Shown piece after piece: positions 25,769-35,544 of a DNA stretch of 64,000 bases. The DNA is from Parasphingorhabdus cellanae (GTDB lineage: Bacteria; Pseudomonadota; Alphaproteobacteria; Sphingomonadales; Sphingomonadaceae), in the NCBI RefSeq assembly GCF_017498565.1, contig NZ_CP071794.1:2842001-2906000 (forward strand), in the 5' to 3' direction. The stretch's first letter is position 1. Every line of letters starts with the position of its first letter. The notes below the pieces were generated by a model, which was not told where the DNA came from, searched no databases, and was given only the letters and a program-made list of their open reading frames with translations. Position numbers and translations under genes: made by a program.

Positions 25769-27186
25769 CCCAGTCTGTCAGGATCGCTCTTGTTTTGACT
25801 GCGTCTCTTATCACGGCAGGCTGTTCCACATTGGGAGCAAAGCCAGATCCGGCGCTTGATCCCGTGCGCGTTATTGCTCCTGGTACATTTGCCCTCGCAT
25901 CCGATGTCGCGTCCCAAGATCGCAAAACGCTTGAACATCTTTTGCCTATCGATGATCCCGCGTTCACGGCATTGCGCGCCGCTGTTGAAGATAGCGCGCC
26001 GACATTGGCCGCCGCTCTGGCGCGTATTGATGCGGCGCGGGCGATGGCGGACGGGGCACAGGCCAATCGATTGCCCGCAGTGGATATCGATGCCAGCGTT
26101 ACCCGATCCCGGATCAACCCCAATAATTTTGGCGACAATTTGCCGCCAGGTATCAGTATTGATCGCAATCAAACCAGCTATGGCGGGAATATTACCGCCA
26201 ATTGGGATGCCGATATTTTTGGTGGTTTGCGAGCCAGTGCGCGGGCCGCCAATGTTCGGATTGATGCGGCGACCGCTGACGCCGCCGCTGTGCGACTGGG
26301 GCTCATATCTGCAGTTGCCGCGAATATTGTCGATTGGCGTACCTTGCAGGCCCGCGCGACTGTTCTTGAAGAAGATCTGACTGCGGCTGAAAATTTGATG
26401 CGCTTGACCGATATCCGCGCAAAAGCCGGTATCGCACCGGGCCTTGATGCCGTGCAGGCCCAAAGCCTGATCGCCGATGCCCGATCGCGATTGGCGGCAT
26501 TGCCGGGCGAACGGGCGGTCATTGTAGGGGCACTGGTTACGCTGACCGGTCAGGATACGGCAACCATATTACAAAGCCTGAAAAGCGAAGCGGCCGAAAC
26601 CGATGCGCCTCAGCCGCCGCTCGACACGCCATCTGAAATGCTGCGCGCGCGACCCGATATCGCCGCAGCTGAGGCGAGACTGGCCGCCGCCGATGCAGAC
26701 ATTGCAGCTGCAGCGGCACAGCGCTTCCCCAAATTGACCCTGTCAGGAGCAATCGGTTTGCTTAGTTTTGCACTAGGCGACTTGTTCAGCAATGATTCTG
26801 TTGTCGGCAGTCTTGGCGCCGGGATAGCCGGGCCATTGTTGGATTTTGGCCGCGTGGATGCCCAGATTGACCAAAGCAAAGCCAATGCACGCGAAGCCTT
26901 TGCAATCTATCGCGGCACCGTCTTCACTGCCTTGGGCGAAGCCGAGACGGCTTATGGTCAAGTGGCCTCTATTGATGCGGAGGTCACCTCTCTGACCGCA
27001 CAGGAAAGGCTTGAAAAAGACGCTGAATATCTGCTCGGCATTCGCTACCGTAACGGCTTGAGTGACTTTCGCGACGTCCTCAACGCTCGCCGCGTTCTCA
27101 ATAATACGCGGACACAAGGCGCTATCACAAAAGGCCGCGCTTTAAGAGCCCGGGTCGCCTTGTGGCAGGCCTTGGGCGGCAGTTAA
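25765..27186 (+). CDS. NodT/TolC-family outer-membrane efflux lipoprotein
   Basis: Outer-membrane channel of 473 residues completing the tripartite pump. The signal peptide ends in the lipobox ITAGC. Two internally related helical repeats are visible: LAAALARIDAARAMADGAQANRLPAVDID in the first and MLRARPDIAAAEARLAAADADIAAAAAQRFPKL (about 292-325) in the second, the RPDI-AEA-RFP pattern being typical of the NodT/OprM group. GPLLDFGRVDA and the C-terminal YRNGLSDFRDVLNARR are also characteristic. It is the last gene of the TetR-controlled operon. Confidence 0.93.
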   Translation: MTQSVRIALVLTASLITAGCSTLGAKPDPALDPVRVIAPGTFALASDVASQDRKTLEHLLPIDDPAFTALRAAVEDSAPTLAAALARIDAARAMADGAQANRLPAVDIDASVTRSRINPNNFGDNLPPGISIDRNQTSYGGNITANWDADIFGGLRASARAANVRIDAATADAAAVRLGLISAVAANIVDWRTLQARATVLEEDLTAAENLMRLTDIRAKAGIAPGLDAVQAQSLIADARSRLAALPGERAVIVGALVTLTGQDTATILQSLKSEAAETDAPQPPLDTPSEMLRARPDIAAAEARLAAADADIAAAAAQRFPKLTLSGAIGLLSFALGDLFSNDSVVGSLGAGIAGPLLDFGRVDAQIDQSKANAREAFAIYRGTVFTALGEAETAYGQVASIDAEVTSLTAQERLEKDAEYLLGIRYRNGLSDFRDVLNARRVLNNTRTQGAITKGRALRARVALWQALGGS

Positions 27187-27219
27187 TCTGTATCCCTTGG
27201 CATAGTATCTGCTTTGAAT

Positions 27220-27241
27220 GAAAAAGCCGATATCGGTTTTG
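27220..27241 (+). terminator. Possible weak terminator after the efflux operon
   Basis: AAAGCCG-ATAT-CGGTTTT folds into a short stem with A-T flanks and ends in four T residues. It follows the TolC-like gene by about 35 bases. The stem is short and the T-tract weak, so this is tentative. Confidence 0.35.
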
Positions 27242-27318
27242 AAGATTGCATTTTGCTTGTGGATACTATCAGGGAGTAGCACATAGCTTGAATATCGCTC
27301 TGAAAGACAATTGATAGA

Positions 27319-28398
27319 ATGAAACGGTACGGGATTATCGGCGCAGGTATGATGGGGCGGGAGCACATCAGCAATATAGCGCTGGTAAACGGTGCCGAAT
27401 TGGTTGCCTTGGCTGATCCCAATTCTGGTTCGTTAGAGCAATCATTGGCACATGCCAAAGCCCATGATTTCAATCCAGCAACCTATAACAGCTTGACTGA
27501 TATGATGGCGCAAGCCGCGCTTGATGCGGTTATCATAGCGGCGCCAAACCACACGCATTTTTCGATTATGCGAGAAGTGATGCAGCGCCCTGCGGCAATC
27601 TTGCTCGAAAAGCCGATGTGTACAACTGTTGAGGATGCGCAGGCCTTACATGATGTAGCGAAAACATATCCCCATTTGCTATGGATAGGCTTGGAATATC
27701 GTTATATGCCGCCGGTCACCAAATTTATCGAAAGCGTGCACAGCGGCATAACCGGTCCGGTAAAAATGCTGTCGATAAGGGAGCATCGTTTTCCCTTTCT
27801 TGAGAAGGTTGGAGATTGGAACCGGTTCAGTGAGAATACTGGCGGGACGCTGGTTGAGAAATGCTGTCATTTTTTCGATTTGATGCGGCATATTTTGCGT
27901 GACGAACCCGTGCGGATATATGCCTCTGGCGGTCAAGATGTAAACCATCTGGATGAACGTTATAATGGCCGGCAGCCCGACATTCTCGACAATGCTTATG
28001 TGGTTTTGGATTTTGCTAAAGGGACCCGCGCTGTTCTTGACCTGTGCATGTTTGCCGAGGGAGCCGAAGAACAAGAAGAAATTTATGCGCTTGGCGACAA
28101 AGGCAAAATACAGGTCGGTATCCCGTCCGCAAAGCTGACATGGTCACCGCGTGACAAGAGCGGGCCGTTTGTCGAGCGCGTTGAAACGCCGACTGACGCC
28201 TTGCAAGCCGGCGATCATCATGGTGCAACGTTCTTCCAATTGACCAAATTTCATCAAGCGTTGATGGATGGCTGTGATGCGGAGATTTCAACATGGGATG
28301 GGCTGAGGTCAGTAGAGATTGGTGCGGCGGCACATCAGTCTATAGATACCGGATTACCGGTAGTTTTGTCTTCCAACCATTCGAACGAAAGTAAATGA
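27319..28398 (+). CDS. Gfo/Idh/MocA-family NAD(P)-dependent oxidoreductase
   Basis: A 359-residue dehydrogenase, most likely acting on a sugar, inositol or related polyol. The N-terminal Rossmann fold reads MKRYGIIGAGMMGREHISNI; the family lysine is in LLEKPMCTTVEDA near 95; the C-terminal domain carries VGDWNRFSENTGGTLVEKCCHFFDLMRH near 155-185, where Lys and His face the substrate. The exact substrate cannot be read from sequence. It precedes a TauD-like dioxygenase gene by 60 bases and may act in the same pathway. Confidence 0.9.
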   Translation: MKRYGIIGAGMMGREHISNIALVNGAELVALADPNSGSLEQSLAHAKAHDFNPATYNSLTDMMAQAALDAVIIAAPNHTHFSIMREVMQRPAAILLEKPMCTTVEDAQALHDVAKTYPHLLWIGLEYRYMPPVTKFIESVHSGITGPVKMLSIREHRFPFLEKVGDWNRFSENTGGTLVEKCCHFFDLMRHILRDEPVRIYASGGQDVNHLDERYNGRQPDILDNAYVVLDFAKGTRAVLDLCMFAEGAEEQEEIYALGDKGKIQVGIPSAKLTWSPRDKSGPFVERVETPTDALQAGDHHGATFFQLTKFHQALMDGCDAEISTWDGLRSVEIGAAAHQSIDTGLPVVLSSNHSNESK

Positions 28399-28458
28399 AA
28401 GCGGTCCGCAAAATCGACTTTGGTTTGCGATGTCCGATATACGACTAAGGGGCTTAAA

Positions 28459-29394
28459 ATGAAGCAACAGCAATGGCAGGAAACTGTATTTCCCAAGATC
28501 ATCGAGGCGGATGCGACTTATGATCTTTCGCAATATTTGGCAAATGCCAAAGCCCAGATAGACGCAGATCTCGCGAAAGCCGGTGCGATATTGTTCCGCG
28601 GATTTCATGTACCGACAATTGATGATTTTGATTTCGCAGTCGAGGCTTATGGGGAAAAGAATTTCCCTTATGCGGATTCGCTGTCTAACGCTGTCCGGAT
28701 AAACCTGACGCAGCGCGTATTCACCGCCAATGAAGCGCCGCCCGAGACCAGTATTTTTCTGCATCACGAAATGGCGCAAACACCAATCTATCCGTCCAAG
28801 CTGTTCTTCTATTGCAATATTGCGGCGGACGAGGGCGGTGCCACTCCTCTTTGCCGATCCGATATTTTGCTGCAAAAAATGGACGCTGAAAACAAAGGTC
28901 TCGTGGAAGATTTTATCGCAAAAGGTGTGCGTTATACGCACACTATGCCGGCGCAAGATGATGCGCGGTCCGGTCAAGGCCGTAGCTGGCGGAGCACCTT
29001 GGGTGTTGAAGATATAGAGTCGGCGGAGCAGCGGCTTCATAGCCTGAGCTATGATTGGCAATGGATGGATGATGACGCACTACGTGTAACATCTGCCCGA
29101 CTGGACGCTGTACGGACGCTTTCTGATGGACGGCGAACTTTTTTCAATCAACTAATTGCAGCCTATCGCGGCTGGGCCGACCAGCGTAATGATCCAAGCA
29201 AATCAATTTGTTTCGGCGATGGTAGCTCCATTGACGCGGATCAGATGCGGGTCCCGATTGATCTGGCGGATACGCTTAGTTTTGACTTGGAATGGCAGTC
29301 AGGAGATGTTGCCCTGATCGATAATTTTCTGGTCATGCATGGCCGTAGACCGTTTAAGGGTACGCGCAAGGTACTCGCGTCCTTAATCAAATAG
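28459..29394 (+). CDS. TauD/TfdA (SyrP-like) Fe(II)/2-oxoglutarate dioxygenase
   Basis: A 311-residue non-heme iron oxygenase. AAGGGG lies before ATG 28459. Key features: GAILFRGFHVPTIDDFD near 45-60, the iron-binding HHEMAQTPIYPSKLFFY (H-x-E, about residue 107), GGATPLCRSDIL, and the distal iron histidine with the 2-oxoglutarate arginine in NFLVMHGRRPFKGTRKVLASL at the C-terminus. H-x-E rather than H-x-D is typical of the SyrP/clavaminate-synthase-like subgroup. The substrate is unknown. Its stop overlaps the end of the convergent symporter gene by eight bases. Confidence 0.88.
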   Translation: MKQQQWQETVFPKIIEADATYDLSQYLANAKAQIDADLAKAGAILFRGFHVPTIDDFDFAVEAYGEKNFPYADSLSNAVRINLTQRVFTANEAPPETSIFLHHEMAQTPIYPSKLFFYCNIAADEGGATPLCRSDILLQKMDAENKGLVEDFIAKGVRYTHTMPAQDDARSGQGRSWRSTLGVEDIESAEQRLHSLSYDWQWMDDDALRVTSARLDAVRTLSDGRRTFFNQLIAAYRGWADQRNDPSKSICFGDGSSIDADQMRVPIDLADTLSFDLEWQSGDVALIDNFLVMHGRRPFKGTRKVLASLIK

Positions 29395-31102
29395 CTGCTA
29401 TTTGGCGCCCAGCTCTCGCAGCCCAGGCCCAATAGATACTATTAACCAATATTATCGAAACCATAAGCGTATAAAAAAGGCTGCTCATGCCCTTGCCTGA
29501 AGCCAATCCGATGGACGAAAACAGCAAATAAAGACCAACCACACAGGAAAACAACGTCGCGGCCAAAGGTTTGGCAAAGCGCCATGGTGTGAGATCGACT
29601 TGTGCAATGGCAACGAATTTCCAGGCGGTTCCCCGAGGCCGAAAATACCCCAAGGCCAGCATGATAACCACTTCGATAACGAACAAAATTGCATATTGGT
29701 GCAGGAAATGCAGCGTGATCTGTTCGTCAAAAACAAATCGCAGTAGCGCATATGCCATGACGTGAAAGACAATCACAATCTTTGCCCCCAACGCCGGCAC
29801 GCGTTTTGTGAACAGGCCGACAATCACGATCACAACGGTCGGGATATTATAGAAACCAGTAAAAATCCGAATTATCTGCCACAACCCTTGCTCGGCGAAA
29901 TAGAGCAAAGGCGCGACGACAAACGAGAAAAGCGCAATCACAATGCTGGCGACTTTCGCGATCCGGACCAATTCCCTATCGCTCGCCTTGCCCTTTCTCC
30001 ACGGTTCGTAGACGTCCAGACAGAATAAAGTCGCAGCGCTGTTGAGCAGGGAGTTGAACGAACTGAACACGGCACCCAGCAAAACGGCCAGGAAGAAGCC
30101 GGCAAGATAGACGGGCATGACATCCTTGATGAGCCGCGGATAAGCCTGATCAATCGAGCCTAAACCCGGACCGTAGAGATGAAAGGCAATCACTCCCGGG
30201 ATCATCATCATGAAGGGGACAAGTACCTTGAAGAAGCCAGAGAAAAGCACACCTTTCTGCCCCTCGGCGAGTGATGCTGCGCCCAATGTCCGTTGAATCA
30301 CATATTGATTAGTGCACCAGTAGAACAGGTTGGCAAATAACATGCCGGTGAACAGGGTGCCAAAAGGTGTCGGATCATCGGCTTTTCCAATTGCATTAAG
30401 CTTGTCAGGATGGTCGCTAAGCAGTTTGGTCAGGCCTCCGCCAAAGCTTCCTTCGCCGAGCGCGATCAGGCCAAGCACAGGCACTAAAATCCCGATGAGC
30501 AACAGACCGATGCCATTAATAGTATCGGAAACCGCGACCGCCTTCAGGCCCCCGAATATTGCGTAAATTGAACCGATTACCCCAATAGCTATAACGGTCG
30601 TCACCAGCGCCTCAAAATAGCCAAGACCTAGCAATTCCGGTACGTCGAAGAGCTGTATAACGGCTATCGAACCAGAATATAGCACCGAAGGGATCGTTAC
30701 CAAGCCATAGCCGAGCATGAACAGAATAACTGACATCCGCCGGACATCAGCATCAAAGCGGTCGTTGAGAAACTGGGGCAAGGTAGTGAACGCCCCGGCG
30801 AGATAACGCGGCAGGAAAATAAGGGCCATTGCGATAGTCGCGACGGCGGCCGTAACTTCCCACGCCATACTGCTGAGATTATAGCCATAAGCAGAGCCAT
30901 TGAGACCGATTAACTGCTCGGCCGATAAATTGGTCAGCAGTAACGAACCGGCGATAAAGACGCTGCTCAATCCGCGACCGGCTAGGAAATACCCGTCTTT
31001 GCTGTCAACGCCGCCACGCGTTTTGCGCCATGAAATCCAGGCGACGAGCCCCATGAAGAAAACGCAGCTAGCAATTGTAAGAAAGAGGTTGTCTGTTATC
31101 AA
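29387..31102 (-). CDS. Sodium:solute symporter (SSS family, SGLT-like)
   Basis: A 571-residue inner-membrane transporter with about fourteen hydrophobic segments. The family pattern is clear: DGYFLAGRGLSSVFIAGSLL, LTNLSAEQLIGLNGSAY and AVAVSDTINGIGLL, and the sodium-site region LGAVFSSFNSLLNSAATLF near 345-365. Glucose/galactose/inositol-type members share this look, so a sugar or polyol is a plausible substrate. The start is a TTG with GGAG eight bases upstream. It converges with the TauD-like gene, overlapping by eight bases, and may serve the same catabolic unit. Confidence 0.92.
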   Translation of the reverse strand: MITDNLFLTIASCVFFMGLVAWISWRKTRGGVDSKDGYFLAGRGLSSVFIAGSLLLTNLSAEQLIGLNGSAYGYNLSSMAWEVTAAVATIAMALIFLPRYLAGAFTTLPQFLNDRFDADVRRMSVILFMLGYGLVTIPSVLYSGSIAVIQLFDVPELLGLGYFEALVTTVIAIGVIGSIYAIFGGLKAVAVSDTINGIGLLLIGILVPVLGLIALGEGSFGGGLTKLLSDHPDKLNAIGKADDPTPFGTLFTGMLFANLFYWCTNQYVIQRTLGAASLAEGQKGVLFSGFFKVLVPFMMMIPGVIAFHLYGPGLGSIDQAYPRLIKDVMPVYLAGFFLAVLLGAVFSSFNSLLNSAATLFCLDVYEPWRKGKASDRELVRIAKVASIVIALFSFVVAPLLYFAEQGLWQIIRIFTGFYNIPTVVIVIVGLFTKRVPALGAKIVIVFHVMAYALLRFVFDEQITLHFLHQYAILFVIEVVIMLALGYFRPRGTAWKFVAIAQVDLTPWRFAKPLAATLFSCVVGLYLLFSSIGLASGKGMSSLFYTLMVSIILVNSIYWAWAARAGRQIAAI

Positions 31103-31428
31103 TGAAATGGCTCCAAGCCGCAGTTTTCAAATAATAGCGTATAATTCTGAAAGGCTTAAAGCAAACGGATAAATATATTCCGATCAGCGGTCGTAAAAGC
31201 CGATAATGCAGTGCAATCCAGACAAAATACCAAGATTTGTTTTGCAGACATTCCCAATTATTGAACTCGCTAGAATGCGGAGGCCAGAGGTTCACATCTG
31301 TCTTGCTACGTCATTTCTATCCATTGACCGAATTTGTCTTTCCGATTGTCGTGCGGAACTTGAGCGCGTTACTCACAAATATTATTCACAATTGGGGGCT
31401 ATAGGCTTTTGCTAGTGGGAAAAATTAT
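31103..31428. other. Intergenic region before the exopolysaccharide locus
   Basis: This 326-base gap lies between the divergent symporter and export-lipoprotein genes. It is AT-rich in its first third and must contain both promoters. No RNA gene, hairpin with T-tract or clear operator was found. Confidence 0.5.
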
Positions 31429-32016
31429 ATGGAAACCCGATTTGGCGTAAAAACTTCTCACAAGATTTGCTCGGTTTTTATGGCGGCTTTACTTTTAACG
31501 GCTTGCGCGTCCTCGTCGGCATTTCCGGTCGAGACGGCGGAACAGCCGGATATCAATCAATCCTATCAATTGCGTGCAGGCGAAACAGTTCAGATAATTA
31601 CTTATGGCGAAGACACGCTGACCGGGGAATTTATCATTGGTGCGAACGGCATTCTGGCATTCCCGCTGGTTGGAAATATTCAGGCGGGCGGTCTGACGCC
31701 TGCCGATCTTGGGCTGAATATCGCCGCGGCACTGGCGGATGGCTATGTGATCAACCCGCAAGTGAATGTGGAGGTTAAAAGCTTTCGGCCTATTTACATA
31801 TTGGGTGAGGTCAACAAGCCGGGTGAATATCCTTATAATCCGGACATGACGGTGTTGGCGGCGATCGCGAAAGCCGATGGCTTTACCTATCGCGCGCAGC
31901 AGAAGCAGATTTTCATTAAACGCTCTGACCAGCCTAATGAAGTGAAGATCAGGCTGGGGAGCAATACTCGTATCTATCCGGGCGATACGATCCGGATCGT
32001 CGAGCGGTTTTTTTAA
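31429..32016 (+). CDS. Outer-membrane polysaccharide export lipoprotein (GumB/Wza-like)
   Basis: A 195-residue short Wza-type protein that would form the outer-membrane exit for exopolysaccharide. The signal peptide ends in the lipobox LTAC near residue 26. The polysaccharide-export domain follows: YQLRAGETVQIITYGEDTLTG, then IIGANGILAFPLVGNIQAGG, then a SLBB-like repeat FRPIYILGEVNKPGEYPYNP and YPGDTIRIVERFF at the end. Like GumB it lacks the C-terminal membrane helix of E. coli Wza, so an additional outer-membrane partner is expected. It opens the exopolysaccharide locus; Wzc-like and BBP2 genes lie downstream. Confidence 0.93.
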   Translation: METRFGVKTSHKICSVFMAALLLTACASSSAFPVETAEQPDINQSYQLRAGETVQIITYGEDTLTGEFIIGANGILAFPLVGNIQAGGLTPADLGLNIAAALADGYVINPQVNVEVKSFRPIYILGEVNKPGEYPYNPDMTVLAAIAKADGFTYRAQQKQIFIKRSDQPNEVKIRLGSNTRIYPGDTIRIVERFF

Positions 32017-32025
32017 CCGCCAAGA

Positions 32026-32682
32026 TCAGGAAATTGCTCGGAATCGCGTGCCATAGTCGGGATCGACGCGGCGATTAATATAGCCTTCCGATCCCTTCAT
32101 TGACAATATTTTGGCTGGAATTCCGCCAACCGCAGCATCGTCGGGCACAGGTTTGGTGACAACGGCATTGGCTCCTACTGCGGCGCGATGGCCGATCGTT
32201 ATCTTGCCGATGACCTTGCATCCCGCTGCCAGAAAAACGCCATCCCCTAATATTGGCGATCCCTGATTGGGGCCACGATTCATCTGTCCGAGCATCGATC
32301 CATGGGTGATATTGCAATTGGCACCAATAATCGCGTCGCCATTGACCATGATATTGCCAAAGCGGTTGATGAAAAACCCTGGGCCGATTCTGGTATATTC
32401 CGGAATGGCAATGCCATATTTATAACGATAGCGCAGCAACAGCAGTTTCAGCGGTGGATAGAGGATGAAGCGCATCAGCCTGCGCTTTTTTAGGTAGCCA
32501 CAAAGGCGCATGACGGTCGAATATTTGAAACCGGGTGTAAAAAGAAAGTGGCGCAGAAAGGACAATGTGTTGCGGTTCCCGGCATAGCGATACAGATCGG
32601 ATAGAATCAGCGCCCATGTGTATTGAAGGCTGCGATCAACATTCGGACCGATGTCGTCTGCACCGATATTTATTGGCTGCAT
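32026..32682 (-). CDS. Serine O-acetyltransferase-like hexapeptide acyltransferase
   Basis: A 218-residue left-handed beta-helix acyltransferase. The N-terminal half (about 20-75; ILSDLYRYAGNRNTLSFL) resembles the helical cap of CysE-type or polysaccharide acetyltransferases. The hexapeptide repeats run from about 95 (GIAIPEYTRIGPGFFINR) through GANCNITHGSMLGQMNRG, with the catalytic histidine of ITHG, to TIGHRAAVGANAVVTKPVPD. It most likely acetylates a sugar residue of the exopolysaccharide, given its location. The start MQPINIG is chosen by homology-like length; the frame is open upstream and no strong ribosome-binding site is seen. Confidence 0.82.
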   Translation of the reverse strand: MQPINIGADDIGPNVDRSLQYTWALILSDLYRYAGNRNTLSFLRHFLFTPGFKYSTVMRLCGYLKKRRLMRFILYPPLKLLLLRYRYKYGIAIPEYTRIGPGFFINRFGNIMVNGDAIIGANCNITHGSMLGQMNRGPNQGSPILGDGVFLAAGCKVIGKITIGHRAAVGANAVVTKPVPDDAAVGGIPAKILSMKGSEGYINRRVDPDYGTRFRAIS

Positions 32683-33054
32683 GTCATTCAAAGACTCGGC
32701 TCCCCGATATTGATATATTGCGCCGCAACATTGGGCGGAACTGAATCTATTTCGCCGCAAATGCTGTGTTGGGCAACCGTCGATAGACCATATGGTATCT
32801 AATCGTGTTGAATACACACCCTGTCTTGGACGCTATAAACTTATGGTGACAAGCCAGTTTTGGGATGGCAGAAAAAATACTCAGGGGAATTTTTTAACCC
32901 GTCTCCCTATGTAGGGTGCCAGTAAAGCCGGTTCGAATTGGAGAAGATTGGACCGAAGTAGAGATTTGATTGTTGCGGCGCAGCATCGCCTCACACTTCT
33001 GATCCACTCGCTGGCCTTGGCATATATTCGAGACGATCGTGAAAGGGTTCTGGG
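32683..33054. other. Intergenic region upstream of the priming transferase
   Basis: This 372-base gap between two divergent genes of the exopolysaccharide locus shows no supported coding frame. It should contain promoters in both directions. No operator or RNA gene could be identified. Confidence 0.45.
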
Positions 33055-34446
33055 ATGACTGCAAGTTTACGCGCTCTACAAAACACAACTTTCACCGCCT
33101 CTAAAATTACCAATAAAGGCTCCAGCTTGACCAAACGGTCGCGTAGAGCCGGCCTATATTCCATCATGTTGACGACGGATGCGCTTGCCGTATGCATCGG
33201 CTTCCTGATCAGCAACGCCTTGTTGCTCGGCCAACCCTTTGCCTCTCCGGGACTAAAGCTCGGCTTATTATCCCTGCCAATTTTTCTCGCGCTTGCGTTG
33301 AACAGTAAGGCTTATGGTCGCAGCGCGCTCTACCGCAGTGCTAGCGCAACGGTCCGCAGTATCGCAGCGCTGTTTGCGACTTTTGCCTTGATCCTTTTCG
33401 TTCTCTTTGGTCTGTCGATATTGAAACCCCATCATCCGCCATTCTTGGCTTTCGGTTTCCTGATCTCATCGGCCTTTATCGTGGCAGGTCGATATATCTG
33501 TCATGGATTTGCCAAGCGAATGCTGGGTACCAATCCTTTGAGCGAACTGATTATCGTGGATGGCGTTCCGCATGGCCCGATTTTCGATCAGCCGGTTATT
33601 GATGCAAAGGCCATCGGACTGCATCCCGATATATCTGATCCGGCCATGCTGGATCGTTTGGGAAATCTGTTCCGGTCCATCGACCGCGTCGTTGTGGCCT
33701 GCCCGGTGGAACGACATAATGATTGGGCTTTGGTTCTAAAAAGCACTGGCGTGACTGGTGAGGTGTATCGCCACTATCGCTCCGCTCCAGCAGAGACCAA
33801 TAGCATGGCCCTCATCCACGCTTCGCAGGTCAAACCGTTGACGCGCGTGCAATTATGGCTGAAGCGCCTCATGGATCTTGTTCTCGTGTCGATTGCGATA
33901 TTGTTTCTGGCGCCGCTGATGCTCGTTACGGCGATTGCCATCAAGCTTGAAAGTCGCGGCCCGGTCTTGTTCAAGCAGCGCCGATTGGGTCACGGCAATC
34001 GTCTGTTCCATATTTATAAATTTCGCAGCATGCGAGACGATTTGAGCGATCTAAATGGTGATCGATCAACCGATCGGGACGATGACCGAATAACGCGGGT
34101 TGGTCGATTCATTCGGGCCACCAGTATTGATGAATTGCCACAGCTGTTCAATGTCCTGTTTGGTACGATGAGCCTCGTCGGTCCGCGCCCGCATGCGCTC
34201 GGTTCCAAGGCGGACAGCAAACTTTTCTGGGAAATTGACCGAAACTACTGGCTGCGCCATGCCACGATACCTGGTTTGACCGGACTTGCGCAGGTCCGAG
34301 GTTTCCGCGGCGCAACAATGACTCGAGCAGACTTGGAACTGCGGCTGGCATCAGATCTGGAATATATCCAGCGTTGGTCGCTGGGTTATGATCTGCTCAT
34401 CCTTGCGCGGACATTCGGCGTCATCGTCCACCGTAACGGCTTTTGA
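33055..34446 (+). CDS. Polyprenyl-phosphate sugar phosphotransferase (priming enzyme)
   Basis: Transfers the first sugar-1-phosphate onto undecaprenyl phosphate to begin repeat-unit assembly. The 463-residue protein has four N-terminal membrane helices (about 35-165), a cytoplasmic linker, a further helix ([19 protein letters not shown], about 272-290) and the bacterial sugar transferase domain: [59 protein letters not shown] and [14 protein letters not shown]. This is the WcaJ/GumD/PssY layout. Which sugar is used cannot be read. GAAAGGG lies a few bases before the ATG. Confidence 0.94.
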   Translation: MTASLRALQNTTFTASKITNKGSSLTKRSRRAGLYSIMLTTDALAVCIGFLISNALLLGQPFASPGLKLGLLSLPIFLALALNSKAYGRSALYRSASATVRSIAALFATFALILFVLFGLSILKPHHPPFLAFGFLISSAFIVAGRYICHGFAKRMLGTNPLSELIIVDGVPHGPIFDQPVIDAKAIGLHPDISDPAMLDRLGNLFRSIDRVVVACPVERHNDWALVLKSTGVTGEVYRHYRSAPAETNSMALIHASQVKPLTRVQLWLKRLMDLVLVSIAILFLAPLMLVTAIAIKLESRGPVLFKQRRLGHGNRLFHIYKFRSMRDDLSDLNGDRSTDRDDDRITRVGRFIRATSIDELPQLFNVLFGTMSLVGPRPHALGSKADSKLFWEIDRNYWLRHATIPGLTGLAQVRGFRGATMTRADLELRLASDLEYIQRWSLGYDLLILARTFGVIVHRNGF

Positions 34447-34455
34447 TGTCCCCGA

Positions 34456-35544
34456 TCAGTCCATAAGCTTGTGATAAATGGACGAGGTGCTAAGTGCGAT
34501 CTCGTCCCAATCAAATTTCTTACGAAATTCTGCTGCATCAACCTGGTACAGGTAATTGGGTTTATTTAGCGCCTGTCCCAATGCACTGGTGTCGCCTACC
34601 GGAAAATAGTCTTTTTCGGGCAATCCAATATCACGATTGGGCTGAATATCACTCAGTAGCATGGGTGTGGAGCATGATCCTGCTTCCAACGCAGCGATCG
34701 GCAAGCCTTCATGATAGGATGGCATCACAAACAAAGCTGCATTCTCATAAAGCTCGCGCAAGGTTCCGCGGTCTTGCAGTCCGGTAAATATAACCCGCTC
34801 GTTGGCTAGCTTTAGGAGCGACTCCGAATATTCGCTGTTGTGATCGGCCCCGCCGACGATGACGAGCTTTCGTCCGTCCTTGATATCAGCATGGGCTTTG
34901 ATCAGATCGTGGAGTCCCTTTTCCGGGACCAGACGGCCAACCGCCAGTACATATTCATTCGACTTTAACGAAAATCGAGCCAGCGCATCGCCGCGTGAAC
35001 GAGGCAGTTCGGGAGTGCCATTGGGGATATAGGAAATCCGGTTGGTTGATCCCGGGAATGACTTTTGCAGCTTCTTGGCCAGCGACGGGGAAACCGCAAT
35101 CACATGATTGGCGAATAACATTCCGAGCCGTTCGCCCATGCGCAATATGAAACGTGGAAAGCGGCCCCATTTGGCGCGATTATAGTCCTCGCCATGATGC
35201 GTTACGACGACTTTCAACCCCATCAGACGAGCCAAGGGTGTGAGCAGAGCCGGACCAATGGCATGAATGTGAATTATGTCCATTTTGGTTCGGCGTGCCG
35301 CAACTATGGCGTTGAAGGTGGAGGTTATCGCCTCTCGCCATACCGAGACCGGGGACGGTAGGCTCACAATCGAAATTCCGCGATATTTATAACGCGGTTT
35401 TTTCACATAGGGCGCCCGGGCAAAGACCGTGATGTTAAGATCGGGGTCTAGCCCCTTGACGCGTGGCAACATTTCTTCGCAGTGCGTTTCCACACCGCCC
35501 ATGACGTTGGGGATACCGCGCAGGCCGGTTACAGCTACTTTCAT
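34456..35544 (-). CDS. Glycosyltransferase, family 4 type
   Basis: A 362-residue GT-B-fold glycosyltransferase acting in the cytoplasm on the lipid-linked repeat unit. The acceptor half starts MKVAVTGLRGIPNVMGGVETH; HIHAIGPALLTPLARLMG and VVTHHGEDYNRAKWGRFPRF follow. The donor half has VLAVGRLVPEKGLHDLIKAH near 205 and the nucleotide-sugar motif SYHEGLPIAALEAGSCSTP near 290-305 with its E-x7-E pattern. AGGAG lies eight bases before the ATG, which overlaps the stop of the pyruvyltransferase gene (ATGA), so the two are coupled. Donor sugar unknown. Confidence 0.92.
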   Translation of the reverse strand: MKVAVTGLRGIPNVMGGVETHCEEMLPRVKGLDPDLNITVFARAPYVKKPRYKYRGISIVSLPSPVSVWREAITSTFNAIVAARRTKMDIIHIHAIGPALLTPLARLMGLKVVVTHHGEDYNRAKWGRFPRFILRMGERLGMLFANHVIAVSPSLAKKLQKSFPGSTNRISYIPNGTPELPRSRGDALARFSLKSNEYVLAVGRLVPEKGLHDLIKAHADIKDGRKLVIVGGADHNSEYSESLLKLANERVIFTGLQDRGTLRELYENAALFVMPSYHEGLPIAALEAGSCSTPMLLSDIQPNRDIGLPEKDYFPVGDTSALGQALNKPNYLYQVDAAEFRKKFDWDEIALSTSSIYHKLMD

